From: Niveispirillum sp943371025
GTDB lineage: Bacteria > Pseudomonadota > Alphaproteobacteria > Azospirillales > Azospirillaceae
Assembly: GCA_943371025.1 (NCBI GenBank)
Contig: CALRTC020000008.1
Span: 1 to 64,000, forward strand
Length of the DNA: 64,000 bases
Direction of reading: 5' to 3'
Part shown: one piece after another, positions 7,995-16,666 of the stretch
Layout of the letters: the number at the start of each line of letters is the position of its first letter
How positions within the stretch are numbered: the stretch's first letter is position 1
Notes under the pieces: generated by a model
Told to the model about the DNA's origin: nothing
The model's input: only the letters and a program-made list of their open reading frames with translations
The model's database searches: none
Made by a program: the position numbers and the translations under genes

Positions 7995-8022
7995 TATAAG
8001 CAACTCTTTAACATCCAAACAT
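7995..8022 (-). promoter_or_regulatory. Probable promoter of the 53-aa peptide gene
   Basis: On the minus strand TTGGAT and TATAGT are separated by 16 bases, about 65 bases upstream of the peptide start. The region is much more AT-rich than its surroundings. Confidence 0.4.
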
Positions 8023-8059
8023 TTAAGTTGTAAGCCGACGGTGACAAACCGTAACGACC

Positions 8060-8082
8060 TTGTACCTGTTGCACGTACAACA
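8060..8082. promoter_or_regulatory. Overlapping inverted repeats, candidate operator
   Basis: Two perfect dyads overlap: TTGTAC-9 nt-GTACAA (8060-8080) and TGTTG-CACGTA-CAACA (8067-8082). They lie about 40 bases upstream of the predicted -35 of the small peptide gene and about 105 bases upstream of the pmbA start. They look like a regulator-binding site; which gene it serves is not clear. Confidence 0.4.
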
Positions 8083-8186
8083 CAGGTCTCCACCATCGCC
8101 GGGCGCTTTGGCCCTTTTCCCGACCGATGGCCGGGTGCTAGATGTCAGGGGTCGGCCCGGTTCGGGCCCTGAAGCCGGGACATGGA

Positions 8187-9539
8187 ATGAGCAAGCCGCC
8201 TTTCGACCAAGCCGCCGCCGATCTGCTGGACGATCTGATCCAACGCGCCCGGCGTGCCGGCGCCGATGCGGCCGACGCCCTGCTGGTGGATGCGGCGTCG
8301 CTGTCGCTGTCGACCCGCCTGGGCAAGCCGGAAGGGCTGGAGCGGTCCGAAGGGGGCGATCTGGGCCTGCGCGTCTTTGTCGGCAAGCGGATGGCCGTCG
8401 TCTCCTCCACCGATCGCAGCCCACGCATGTTGGCCGAACTGGCCGAGCGCGCCGTCGCCATGGCGCGCGCCGTACCGGAAGATCCGTTCTGCGGCATCGC
8501 TGAGTCGGCCGCCATCACCCACAACTGGGCCGATCTGGACCTGTGCGACCCGGCCGAACCCGCCGCGGATGACCTGATCGACGCTGCGCGCGCGACGGAG
8601 GATGCAGCCCGCGCCGTTGCTGGCGTCACCAATTCCGACGGTGCCGATGCCAGCTGGAGCCGCAGCGCCATCACCTTGGTGGCCAGCAACGGTTTCTCCG
8701 GCGGCTATGCCGTCTCCCGCCGGTCCCTGTCCGTCTCCGTCCTGGCCGGGGAAGGTACGGGCATGGAACGCGATTATGATTATCACGCCACCGTCTATGG
8801 CAGCGACCTGCGCAGCCCCGAACAGATCGGCCGCAGCGCCGGCGAGAAGGTGGTGGCCAAGCTGAACCCGCGCAAGGTGAAAAGCCAGACCGTGCCCGTG
8901 ATCTTCGATCCGCGCGTTTCCGGCGGTCTGGTCGGCAGCCTGCTGGGGGCCATCTCCGGGGCGGCCATTGCCCGCGGCACCAGCTTTCTGAAGGACCGCC
9001 TGGGTCAGGCCGTGTTCGCGTCCGGCATCCAAATCGTGGACGACCCGCATATTCGCCGCGGCCTGCGGTCGAAGCCGTTCGACGCGGAAGGGCTGCCGAA
9101 CCAGCGCCGCAACCTGATCGATGATGGCGTATTGACCACCTGGCTGCTGGATCTGAGGTCCAGCCGCCAGCTGGGCCTGACACCGACGGGCCATGCGGCG
9201 CGCGGCACGGGCAGCCCGCCCATGCCCAGCCCGACCAATGTCTTCCTGGCCCCCGGCACGCTGACGGCGCAGGAACTGATGGCCGATATCGGCCAGGGTC
9301 TCTATGTCACTTCCCTGATGGGACAGGGGGTCAATGGCGTCACCGGCGATTATTCCCGCGGGGCTGCCGGCTTCTGGATCGAGAATGGGCAGATCGCCTA
9401 TCCCGTCAGCGAGATCACCATTGCCGGCAATCTGAAGGACATGTTCCCCCGGATGCTGCCCGCCAGTGACCTGGAACTGCGCTATGGCATCGACGCGCCC
9501 ACCGTGCGCATCGACGGGATGACGGTTGCGGGGACCTGA
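8187..9539 (+). CDS. pmbA: PmbA/TldE, metalloprotease-complex subunit
   Basis: 450-aa TldD/PmbA-family protein. TldD-PmbA complexes are metalloproteases that trim small peptides, such as microcin precursors and the CcdA antitoxin; the E subunit lacks the metal-binding HExxxH, and none is present here. Typical blocks are LGLRVFVGKRMAVVSSTD, the VPVIFDPRVSGGLVGSLLGAISG stretch and the C-terminal NGVTGDYSRGAAGFWIENG with VSEITIAGNLKDM. I chose MSKPPFDQAAADLLDDL; an in-frame ATG 15 codons upstream is less likely. A strong terminator follows. No tldD is in the window. Confidence 0.9.
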   Translation: MSKPPFDQAAADLLDDLIQRARRAGADAADALLVDAASLSLSTRLGKPEGLERSEGGDLGLRVFVGKRMAVVSSTDRSPRMLAELAERAVAMARAVPEDPFCGIAESAAITHNWADLDLCDPAEPAADDLIDAARATEDAARAVAGVTNSDGADASWSRSAITLVASNGFSGGYAVSRRSLSVSVLAGEGTGMERDYDYHATVYGSDLRSPEQIGRSAGEKVVAKLNPRKVKSQTVPVIFDPRVSGGLVGSLLGAISGAAIARGTSFLKDRLGQAVFASGIQIVDDPHIRRGLRSKPFDAEGLPNQRRNLIDDGVLTTWLLDLRSSRQLGLTPTGHAARGTGSPPMPSPTNVFLAPGTLTAQELMADIGQGLYVTSLMGQGVNGVTGDYSRGAAGFWIENGQIAYPVSEITIAGNLKDMFPRMLPASDLELRYGIDAPTVRIDGMTVAGT

Positions 9540-9559
9540 CGGCCACAACCGCCCCAAAT

Positions 9560-9593
9560 GGAAAAGGCCCGGCACGGCTGCCGGGCCTTTTCC
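9560..9593. terminator. Rho-independent terminator after pmbA
   Basis: Perfect 15-bp stem with a CGGC tetraloop; the right arm ends in CCTTTTCC and the left begins GGAAAAGG, so it can act in both directions between the convergent pmbA and the LuxR-type gene. Confidence 0.85.
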
Positions 9594-9631
9594 ATGTCAA
9601 TACCGGCGCAACCGGCGGCATGCAGGCGTGA

Positions 9632-10390
9632 TCAGTCGGCGCGAACGCCTGTACGGGCCGCCAGAATGGCGATCTGGGTGCGGTTGCGGGCGCCCAGCTT
9701 CTGCATCATGGCGCGCACATGCACCTTCACGGTGCCTTCCAGCACGCCCAGCTGCCGCGCGATCTCCTTGTTGGAGCAGCCGGACAGCAACAGCTTGAAG
9801 ATATCGCGCTGACGGTTGGTCAGGCGGGCAACGCTGGCCTGACCCGCCACATCTTCCGCCGCCCGGGACGGGGCCGCCGATTGCAGCATGGCATAGGGCA
9901 TCTGCACATAGCCTTCACGGGTCAGCGCCAGCCCCACCGCCTCTGCCAGCACGGCGCTGGGGTCGCTTTTCAGCAGGCAGGCCGTGACCCCGGCCGTCAG
10001 CAACGTGCGGGTCTCTGCCGGCGTAAAGGCCGACGACATGATGATCGCGGGCACGCCCTGCAGCCGCCCCATGAAATCGGCAATGACGGTCATGCGTTCG
10101 GACCCCAGCCCGTCGGCATCCATCAGCACGACATCGGGAATGTTGGTGGCACCCGCCAGCAGCGCCAGCGCCTCTGCCGGGGTGCCTGCCTGCCAAGTCT
10201 GTGCCCCGTCATGCAGGGAGGCAAGCGTCAGTGCCAGACCATGGCGGACCAGGGCCTGCGGATCGATGACCAGGAAGCAGCGCCGCCGCGCCGACATCGC
10301 GATATCGCCACCTGACGGCATGGACCGCACATAGCTGTCAGTGTTCACGACACGCAACGGGCTGCCTGCGCGGCGTACAGCGATGGTCAT
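9632..10390 (-). CDS. LuxR-type (NarL/FixJ) response regulator, orphan
   Basis: 252-aa two-domain regulator. The receiver has an acidic residue at D43 (FLVIDPQ), candidate phosphoacceptor D91 (VVLMDADG) and conserved K141 (CLLKSDPS), so phosphorylation is plausible. The C-terminal GerE/LuxR helix-turn-helix (residues about 188-245) shows LTNRQRDIFKLLLSGCSNKEIA and GTVKVHVRAMMQKLGARNRTQ. A strong ribosome site (AGGAGGTCAGG) fixes the ATG. No histidine kinase is adjacent. It is divergent from a second LuxR-type regulator across 330 AT-rich bases. Confidence 0.87.
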   Translation of the reverse strand: MTIAVRRAGSPLRVVNTDSYVRSMPSGGDIAMSARRRCFLVIDPQALVRHGLALTLASLHDGAQTWQAGTPAEALALLAGATNIPDVVLMDADGLGSERMTVIADFMGRLQGVPAIIMSSAFTPAETRTLLTAGVTACLLKSDPSAVLAEAVGLALTREGYVQMPYAMLQSAAPSRAAEDVAGQASVARLTNRQRDIFKLLLSGCSNKEIARQLGVLEGTVKVHVRAMMQKLGARNRTQIAILAARTGVRAD

Positions 10391-10720
10391 CCTGACCTCC
10401 TGCTAGTGGGCACCCAGCCCGTCTGATTAATTCCCCATTCATATTCGTATGGATTAAGTCCAATCGCAACCTCCTTCTGGTAAGTTCGACAAGAATCTGT
10501 TTATATTCTTGAAGGGAACGGAATTATTATGAAATTAGATCGAATTTCGAAGCATTTATCCTTGTTGGTTACTTCGAAGTTCGCGCGATTGATTGTATTT
10601 TAACTAAAATTCGAACGAAAAGCCCAAATGGCTTGGAATCATGGGAAAAATTCCCGTCGGATGCGCGGCACTCAGTATCGGCGGCGATGGGGACTGGCTG
10701 GACCGAAAGGGTGAGGGGCG
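10391..10720. promoter_or_regulatory. AT-rich divergent promoter region with TTCGAA sites
   Basis: 330 bases between the two divergent LuxR-type genes, strikingly AT-rich from about 10430 to 10620. It contains three copies of the palindrome TTCGAA (10546-10551, 10573-10578, 10610-10615) and related GTTCGAC and ATCGAA half-sites. No reading frame looks real. Probably holds both promoters and binding sites for one or both regulators. Confidence 0.45.
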
Positions 10721-11386
10721 ATGACATCCGGTTCTGTGATGCTGGTTGACCACGATCAGCTGTTCAGCGCGGCTCTGGCCGCCCTGCTTGAAGAAGAAGG
10801 GCTGGTGGTGGAGTCTCCCCTGCCCTCCCTGAATGCCGCGGAAGCCTTGCTGGAAGACGGGATCGAACCCTTCCTGATCATCACCGATCCGGCGGGACTG
10901 GACCGGCAGGAGGATACAGATCCGCTGACCCGCCTGCGCGCCCTGGCGCCCGACGCGCGGCTGCTGGTGCTGAGTTCCGACCTCAGCCAAGCCGCCCTGA
11001 CGCGCAGCATGTCGGCCGGCGCCCATGGTCATGTGTCCAAGGGCGCCTCGTTCAACGCCGTGTTACGGGCGGTGAAGCTGATTCAGATGGGACAGGCCGT
11101 TTACCCCGTGTCGGCGACGCAGGCCATGGGGCAGTCCCCGGTACCGGTGACAACCGGCACCGAACCGATTGCCAATGGCGACGGAGCCGATCTGTCCCCG
11201 CGGGAAACCCAAATTCTGGCCTGCGTGATCAGCGGCCATTCCAACAAGGCGATCGCACGCCGTCTCTCCATCACCGAATCCACGGTGAAGATGCATTTCA
11301 AGAATGCGATGCGGAAGATCAATGCCGGAAACCGGACCCAGGCCGCGATCTGGGCCATGGAACATGGCATCGCGCCCATGGCGTGA
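10721..11386 (+). CDS. LuxR-type response regulator, orphan
   Basis: 221-aa receiver plus LuxR-type HTH protein. Receiver residues D10/D12 (MLVDHDQ), D56 (LIITDPAG) and K107 (HVSKGAS) are present. The HTH domain (about 156-215) reads LSPRETQILACVISGHSNKAIARRL and then STVKMHFKNAMRKINAGNRTQ. GAGGGG lies upstream of the ATG. It resembles its divergent neighbour only at domain level, so the pair is not a recent duplication. No kinase is adjacent; the target genes are unknown, although the ompA-like gene downstream is a candidate by proximity. Confidence 0.86.
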   Translation: MTSGSVMLVDHDQLFSAALAALLEEEGLVVESPLPSLNAAEALLEDGIEPFLIITDPAGLDRQEDTDPLTRLRALAPDARLLVLSSDLSQAALTRSMSAGAHGHVSKGASFNAVLRAVKLIQMGQAVYPVSATQAMGQSPVPVTTGTEPIANGDGADLSPRETQILACVISGHSNKAIARRLSITESTVKMHFKNAMRKINAGNRTQAAIWAMEHGIAPMA

Positions 11387-11411
11387 TCGTGCATTGAAAG
11401 AATAGAACAGA

Positions 11412-11447
11412 AAAGGGGCCGCCCGTCCTTCGACCGGCGGCCCCTTT
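11412..11447. terminator. Bidirectional terminator
   Basis: AAAGGGGCCGCC and GGCGGCCCCTTT form a 12-bp stem with A and T tracts at the two ends. It lies between the convergent response regulator and ompA-like genes and can serve both. Confidence 0.8.
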
Positions 11448-11459
11448 GCATATCCACGA

Positions 11460-11485
11460 TCCGCCGGTCCCGAGGGACCGGCGGA
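11460..11485. terminator. Second hairpin after the ompA-like gene
   Basis: TCCGCCGGTCC-CGAG-GGACCGGCGGA is a perfect 11-bp stem 13 bases beyond the ompA-like stop. It probably stabilises the porin mRNA 3' end or acts with the neighbouring terminator. Confidence 0.55.
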
Positions 11486-11498
11486 CATGCCCGGTGGA

Positions 11499-12575
11499 TT
11501 ACGGGAACACGATGACCGCGCGGCGGTTCGACGGCTCACGCACGCCGTCGGCCGTCGGGACCAGCAGGTCGGTCTCGCCCTTCGCCTCGACGGCGATCTG
11601 GGCGGCCGGCAGGCCCTGGCTGGCCAGATATTCGCGCACGGCTTCGGCGCGACGCTGCGACAGCTTCTGGTTATAGTCGGCCGGACCGGACGTGTCGGCA
11701 TGGCCGGCAATGCTGATCTGCACGATCTTGCCGGCCTTGGCGTCGCGAGCGACGTTCTGCAGAACCTGCTGGGCATCAGCCGACAGCACCGAACGATCCC
11801 AGTCGAAGAAGACCGTGAAGTTGCGGGTGATGGTCGGCGCGGCCGGCGCAGCAACCGGAGCCGGAGCGGGCGGCGGCGGGGGCGGCGCGGCGACCACGGT
11901 GGTTGCAGCCGGAGCGGCCTTCATCGGGGCAGCGCCGAACACGGCGCGGACACCGATCAGCACGCTGTGGCTGTTGTAATCCGACTTGTAGGTCGGGGAT
12001 TCCGACTTGAACTTCAGGTCGTCAACGGCCAGGTAGCGATAACCCAGCGTCAGATCCAGATCGCTGGTCAGCGCATAGGACACGCCAGCGTTCAACTGAT
12101 AAGCGAAATTGTCCTGCTGGGCGTTCGAATAGTTGGCGGCGGTGAACAGCGGACCGACATTGTCCGTATCCACCCAGGCCCAGCCCACACCGGCGCCGAC
12201 ATAGGGGCGGAACGGCGAACCGATATCGAATTCCTTCTGCACCACACCCATCAGGGTGAAGGTGGTCGTGTCGCCGATGGCGTTGCCAACCGGACCGCCC
12301 TTGATGCTGTCGGTCTGGTGGATATTGTACCCGCCTTCGATGCCCAGACGCAGGCCCGTGCCGAACTGATAGCCGGCACCCAGGGTCGCCGTGATGGCTT
12401 CCTTGGTATCGACCTTGTTCGTGGTGGTGGCGTTCTGGAACTTGGAGTCCTGCAGCCAGTCAACACCGACCTGGGAAGCGATGTACGGGCCTTCCGGCAG
12501 GTTCTGCGCCGTCGCGGAAACGGCCGGCATGAGCGCGAGGGCGGTCCCCATCAGCAAATGGTGCAGCTTCATCAT
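11499..12575 (-). CDS. OmpA-family outer-membrane protein
   Basis: 358-aa OmpA-like protein. It has a signal peptide (to about residue 23, ending SATA), an N-terminal eight-stranded barrel region (about 24-215) with alternating aromatic/polar strands, a Pro/Ala-rich linker (APPPPPPAPAPVAAPAAP), and a C-terminal OmpA peptidoglycan-binding domain (about 250-358) with FDWDRSVLSADAQQVLQ and HADTSGPADYNQKLSQRRAEAV-type motifs. It anchors the outer membrane to peptidoglycan. AAGGAG lies upstream of two adjacent ATGs. Confidence 0.92.
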   Translation of the reverse strand: MMKLHHLLMGTALALMPAVSATAQNLPEGPYIASQVGVDWLQDSKFQNATTTNKVDTKEAITATLGAGYQFGTGLRLGIEGGYNIHQTDSIKGGPVGNAIGDTTTFTLMGVVQKEFDIGSPFRPYVGAGVGWAWVDTDNVGPLFTAANYSNAQQDNFAYQLNAGVSYALTSDLDLTLGYRYLAVDDLKFKSESPTYKSDYNSHSVLIGVRAVFGAAPMKAAPAATTVVAAPPPPPPAPAPVAAPAAPTITRNFTVFFDWDRSVLSADAQQVLQNVARDAKAGKIVQISIAGHADTSGPADYNQKLSQRRAEAVREYLASQGLPAAQIAVEAKGETDLLVPTADGVREPSNRRAVIVFP

Positions 12576-12646
12576 TCATTCTCCTTAAGGGCCCTTGGGG
12601 CTACCGTCTTGTACGAGGCCCATCAAGGGGCCGGGCCGACGGCGGC

Positions 12647-12676
12647 ATATTCTGTCACGGGGCCGTCTGGTATCAA
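12647..12676 (-). promoter_or_regulatory. Probable ompA-like promoter
   Basis: On the minus strand TTGATA and GAATAT are separated by 18 bases, leaving a leader of about 65 bases before the porin ATG. Sequence-based only. Confidence 0.4.
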
Positions 12677-12799
12677 CCACACGCAGCCCGGTCACACTAG
12701 GCTTACAGAAATTGTGCTGCCAACTCAAGGAGGCAACTAGATGGCCAAAGATGCTAGCCCATTTGGCTGAACAATTGAGTACGAGGATTTGAAGCTGTT

Positions 12800-12985
12800 C
12801 TATGCCGCGCTGCGAAAGGCTTTCATGGCTTCACGCCGGGCTGTCGCGGCGTCGGGGAAGTGCCGGCCATGCAGTCGCTGCACGGCTGGATGGACCGCGT
12901 GAAACACAACCTCGTCCTGCTCGCCGACCGCCAGCCCCACGGCTTCATCCTCGATTTCGATAATATAGTCCCGTCGGCCGTCCAT
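12800..12985 (-). CDS. Hypothetical small protein (61 aa)
   Basis: MDGRRDYIIEIEDEAVGLAV followed by HPAVQRLHGRHFPDAATARREAMKAFRSAA. An acidic N-terminal half and a basic, helical C-terminal half; no cysteines or membrane segment. GGAGG precedes the ATG by eight bases, which selects this start over an upstream ATG. I do not recognise the family. Confidence 0.55.
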   Translation of the reverse strand: MDGRRDYIIEIEDEAVGLAVGEQDEVVFHAVHPAVQRLHGRHFPDAATARREAMKAFRSAA

Positions 12986-13149
12986 CGCCGTTTCCTCCCG
13001 CATGGTGACGGGCATGTACCGCAGCGATCATGACAGTTTCCATCATGCCGTCATGACAAAGGACCACCGCCGGAATAATCGCTGGTGATTGCTTTTGTGC
13101 AGTTGCAGGATGGTTCGCCGACCGACCCAGCCTGAAAGGCCTGCCTCCC

Positions 13150-14184
13150 GTGACCGCCCTCGCCTCCCCCATCGCCGCGCCCCCCACCTTGACGGAGATG
13201 GCGCCCGGCATCCTGCGGGCGCGCCTTCCGCTGCCTTTCGCGCTGAACCACATCAATGTCTGGCTTCTACGCGATGCCACACCGGCCGGCGAACCGGGAT
13301 GGGCCGTGGTGGATACGGGCGTGTCGTCCAAGATGACGCGCGCGCTGTGGCAGGAAATCCTGGAAGGCCCCCTGGCGGGGGAGCCGGTGACCAAGGTGAT
13401 CGTCACCCATTTCCATCCCGACCATATCGGCTTGGCGCATTGGTTCTGCGAGCGGTTCCCGGCACCGCTCTGGATGACCCAGGCGGAATGGCTGCTGGCC
13501 CGGCTGCTGTCGTTGGACACGTCTGACGGGTCGGCACAGGCCAGCCGGGAATTCTACGCCACCATGGGGCTGGAACCGGCCATGCTGGTGGGGCTGGAAG
13601 AACGCGGCCACGCCTATGCGCATGCCGTGCCCGGCGTCCCGGCCAGTTACAACCGTCTGCGCGCCGGCATGCGGCTGCGCGTCGGGACGCGCGACTGGAC
13701 CATCATCACGTCCGGCGGGCATTCACCTGAACATGCCTGCCTGTTCAGTGAAGGTGACAGGGTGCTGATCGCCGGCGACATGGTGCTGCCGCGGATCAGT
13801 CCGAATGTCAGCGTCTTTCCCGCCGAGCCGCTGGCAGATCCGCTGTCCGACTTCCTGGACGGGCTGGCGCGGCTGCGGCTTCTGCCGGCCGATACACTGG
13901 TCCTGCCCTCGCACGGGGAACCGTTCAGCAGCCTGCATGACCGGATCGATGAATTGACCCGCCATCATCAGGAGCGGTTGCAGGAAGCCCTGGATAGCTG
14001 CGCGGACCAGCCGCGCAGCATCGCCGACATCACCCGCATGATGTTCCGCCGGCCGCTGGACGTGCATCAGATGGTGTTCGCCGCCGGGGAGGCGCTGGCC
14101 CATCTCAACCATCTGGTCCGACAGGGGCGCCTGCAGCAGCAGCGCCGCGATGACGGCATCCTGATGTTCAGCACGACCGCCTGA
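13150..14184 (+). CDS. MBL-fold metallo-hydrolase
   Basis: 344-aa metallo-beta-lactamase-fold hydrolase. The zinc motif HFHPDH is at 87-92, with later metal ligands in SGGHSPEHAC, LIAGDMVLP and LPSHGEPF. The C-terminal about 80 residues (helical, HHQERLQEAL ... MVFAAGEALAHLNHLVRQGRL) match the winged-helix tail of lactamase/LACTB2-like hydrolases. The substrate is unknown (thioester, nucleic acid and lactone are all possible in this superfamily). It begins with GTG; no better ATG exists upstream in frame. Confidence 0.85.
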   Translation: MTALASPIAAPPTLTEMAPGILRARLPLPFALNHINVWLLRDATPAGEPGWAVVDTGVSSKMTRALWQEILEGPLAGEPVTKVIVTHFHPDHIGLAHWFCERFPAPLWMTQAEWLLARLLSLDTSDGSAQASREFYATMGLEPAMLVGLEERGHAYAHAVPGVPASYNRLRAGMRLRVGTRDWTIITSGGHSPEHACLFSEGDRVLIAGDMVLPRISPNVSVFPAEPLADPLSDFLDGLARLRLLPADTLVLPSHGEPFSSLHDRIDELTRHHQERLQEALDSCADQPRSIADITRMMFRRPLDVHQMVFAAGEALAHLNHLVRQGRLQQQRRDDGILMFSTTA

Positions 14185-14252
14185 CGCTGACGGCCGGCCG
14201 GACAAGGCGGGATCGCGACTGCGGGACCCGTGGGACCGACCCCGCGTGCCGA

Positions 14253-14900
14253 CTACTGCGCCTTGGCCTTTGCCTTGGCCTTGACCGGGGCCGCCGCGGC
14301 GGGCACCGGGGCCGGGGTGGCCGTGGCGACGCGGGTGGGCGGCGCCTGCGTGGCGTCGGCGATCAGGTTCGGCGGCGCCGGACGATCGCAGCGCGGGGCA
14401 TTGGCCACGCGCACGCCATCACGGTCGGGGGAGAAGCCGTTCTGGATATCCTCGATGCTGGCCACCATGGCCTTCGCCACCAGCGGCGCATGCGTGCCAC
14501 AGAAGACCGGCGTCGACAGGGCGATGGCGCGCTGCGACGTCTCGTTGGCCAGACGCGTGCGGAACGTGTCGAAATTGCGCGTCGGGTTGCCCTTGGCCGT
14601 GCGCTTGTAATAGTCTACCAGCGTCTTTTCCCAGGCCTGGATGCGGGCCTGGTGTTTCAACGTGAACAGCTTGTACTGGTTGAACAGGCTGGCCTCGCCC
14701 TTCACGTCCATGTACTGGCAGGTCAGGCCGACGACCATCAGCTCGGTGTGCAGCCGGATGCCCTGTTCCGCCTCGAACTCGGCCACCGAATAGCACGGCC
14801 CCTTGGATGGGGGCGGGGCGGCCAGGGCCGGTGTCGCGGCCAATGTGGCGATGGTCGCAACAGCGGCGACGGCACGCAGGACCGGGTGAAAGACAGTCAT
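14253..14900 (-). CDS. Secreted protein of unknown function (215 aa)
   Basis: A signal peptide (MTVFHPVLRAVAAVATIATLAATPALA) is followed by a helical domain of about 130 residues with four cysteines (GPCYS, LTCQY, VFCGT, PRCDR), probably two disulfides. The tail is low-complexity Pro/Ala/Lys (PAPVPAAAAPVKAKAKAKAQ). I place the start at the ATG giving the signal peptide. It is divergent from the HTH gene. No family recognised; periplasmic location inferred. Confidence 0.65.
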   Translation of the reverse strand: MTVFHPVLRAVAAVATIATLAATPALAAPPPSKGPCYSVAEFEAEQGIRLHTELMVVGLTCQYMDVKGEASLFNQYKLFTLKHQARIQAWEKTLVDYYKRTAKGNPTRNFDTFRTRLANETSQRAIALSTPVFCGTHAPLVAKAMVASIEDIQNGFSPDRDGVRVANAPRCDRPAPPNLIADATQAPPTRVATATPAPVPAAAAPVKAKAKAKAQ

Positions 14901-15233
14901 GATGACAGCCTGTAATGGATGAAGGGAGCTGCGGCGACTGTGCCCCAAGGCGCCCTGTAGATGCAAGGGCGTGCGATGCCGGCGTGAAGGGTGCGTCAGA
15001 TCGCGATCGTTGCGCGGACGAACCATTCGTGTCGCGCAGGTCTAGCCTGCCGATTTTTTTTCGCAGCCGCGTTCTTCTTTCTTTCATTTCATTCACAATT
15101 CGCCCATATCTGAACGCACAAAATCTGGCAGCTTTCCATTGGCGGCACGCTTGGTTTACTGGATTCCGCACCGGCTTCCGACACCTTTGCACCTCATCCG
15201 TCCCATGGGCTGCCATTCTCGTGAATCCGCTCA
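14901..15233. other. Intergenic region, no gene seen
   Basis: 333 bases between divergent genes. A pyrimidine-rich stretch (15050-15095, including eight Ts) stands out. I see no convincing reading frame, hairpin or -35/-10 pair. Confidence 0.5.
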
Positions 15234-16505
15234 ATGACGCATGAGCCTCTCTGGCAACCGAGTGACATCTTGAACGCCGAAACCGAAGGTGATGCGGAGT
15301 CCCCCAAGCGCCGGGGCCGAATTCCGCAGTCCGCATGGCCGAGAATCCTGGAGCGTTACAAGGCGGGTGCAACCCTGTCCGCCATCGCCCGGGAATTCGA
15401 CTGCACGCCCAGCGCCATCTCCTATATCGTCCGCAAGGCCGAAGCTGCTGGCATGACCGCAACCGAGGGGGAAGAGACCCCGCCGGCCGCGCCTGTGATC
15501 GAGAAGGTGGAGGCGCCCGTGGCCGCCCCCCCCGTGGCAGCACCCGTGGTGGAAGAGGCCGCGCGCCCCGCCCGGCGTGCCCCCCGCCCGGTGGTCGAAG
15601 CGTCGCCGGCCGTGCAGGCACCGCCCGCCGTGGCAACGCCGCGAACCGAAGAGGCCCCCGTGGCTCCGGTGCCGGTTGCCGCTGCACCCGACGCACCCGC
15701 TGCCATCCCCGCAACGGACGCGCCGCCCGCCGAGACGCCGTCGCGTGAACCGACGTTCACGCATGACAGCGGCCGCAATGGCGACGTGCCCGCCGCCCGC
15801 CGGTTTGAAGGCCGTGAAGGTCGTCCGCCGCGGCCGGAACGGGAAGGCCGTTTCCAGGGAGAGCCGCGCGAGCCGCGTCCCGAACGGGGCGATCGTCCTG
15901 AATTTCGCGCCGAAGGTCGGGGCGAACGGGGTGACCGCGGGGAAAGCCGTGGTCAGCCGGGTGAACCGCGCCGCCAGTTGACGGCCAATGTTCCGCGCTT
16001 CCCGCAGGGGGGGCAGCCGGGTCCGCAGCGCGACCGCTTCGGCAGTGACCGTCAGGGCGGCGAGCGTCAGGGCGGTGAACGCCAGGGTCGGGATCGTTTT
16101 GAAGGCGGCAACCGCCCGCCGCGCGATTTCGAGCGTGACCGTCAGCCGCCCGCTGAACGCGCCAATGTGGATTTCGCCGCCGCTGGCGAGGGGCCGATCG
16201 ACGTTGTCTATCCCTATCGTCAGCAGCAGCGTAACCCGGCCCGTCTGGAAGCCGCGGAGACGCCGACGGCACCGGCGGATGAACGCATGGACGCGGCGGC
16301 CAAGGTCTGCGCCGAAGCCTATCGCGCCTGGAAGGGCCAGACGGGTGGCGGTGTACAGGGGCTGACCGACGCGCTGCACGAGTTGCGCAAGGTCATCGCG
16401 CGGATGGAGATTGAAATCTCTGCCAGCCGCAAGGAAGAGCAGCGGCCGATCGCCTTCCCGTCCTATCGGACCAATCTGCCGCCGCCGCAACAGCCGCGCG
16501 GCTGA
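15234..16505 (+). CDS. HTH protein with long R/G/E-rich disordered region
   Basis: 423-aa protein of unknown function with four visible zones. An N-terminal helix-turn-helix (about 27-72; WPRILERYKAGATLSAIAREF, then CTPSAISYIVRKAEAAG) resembles resolvase-like HTH domains. A Pro/Ala/Val-rich linker (75-180) follows. Then comes a low-complexity Arg/Gly/Glu region (180-310) with repeats such as GERQGGERQGRDR and many RG and RE pairs, as in RNA-binding or condensate-forming proteins. The C-terminal helical part (about 335-405) includes VQGLTDALHELRKVIARMEIEI. A nucleic-acid-binding regulator is likely; the target is unknown. A terminator follows. Confidence 0.65.
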   Translation: MTHEPLWQPSDILNAETEGDAESPKRRGRIPQSAWPRILERYKAGATLSAIAREFDCTPSAISYIVRKAEAAGMTATEGEETPPAAPVIEKVEAPVAAPPVAAPVVEEAARPARRAPRPVVEASPAVQAPPAVATPRTEEAPVAPVPVAAAPDAPAAIPATDAPPAETPSREPTFTHDSGRNGDVPAARRFEGREGRPPRPEREGRFQGEPREPRPERGDRPEFRAEGRGERGDRGESRGQPGEPRRQLTANVPRFPQGGQPGPQRDRFGSDRQGGERQGGERQGRDRFEGGNRPPRDFERDRQPPAERANVDFAAAGEGPIDVVYPYRQQQRNPARLEAAETPTAPADERMDAAAKVCAEAYRAWKGQTGGGVQGLTDALHELRKVIARMEIEISASRKEEQRPIAFPSYRTNLPPPQQPRG

Positions 16506-16535
16506 ATATTGCGGTCTCGACCGGCATGATCAGAT

Positions 16536-16574
16536 AAAGGGCTCCGATGTTGAAATCGGGGCCCTTTGTTTTTC
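16536..16574 (+). terminator. Terminator after the HTH gene
   Basis: AAAGGGCTCCGAT pairs imperfectly with ATCGGGGCCCTTT around a short loop, followed by TGTTTTTCC. Confidence 0.75.
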
Positions 16575-16666
16575 CGGCTGTTGACGAATTGGGCATGACA
16601 CACGTCACTTTGTTTCTGTAATAATCCCTTTTATTGACGCTGGATCGACTGGCCGCAGGCGGTCAA

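Noticed and set aside
12595..12792. 65-aa frame upstream of the ompA-like gene
   Set aside because: Covers the porin promoter and leader on the opposite strand; no start signal.
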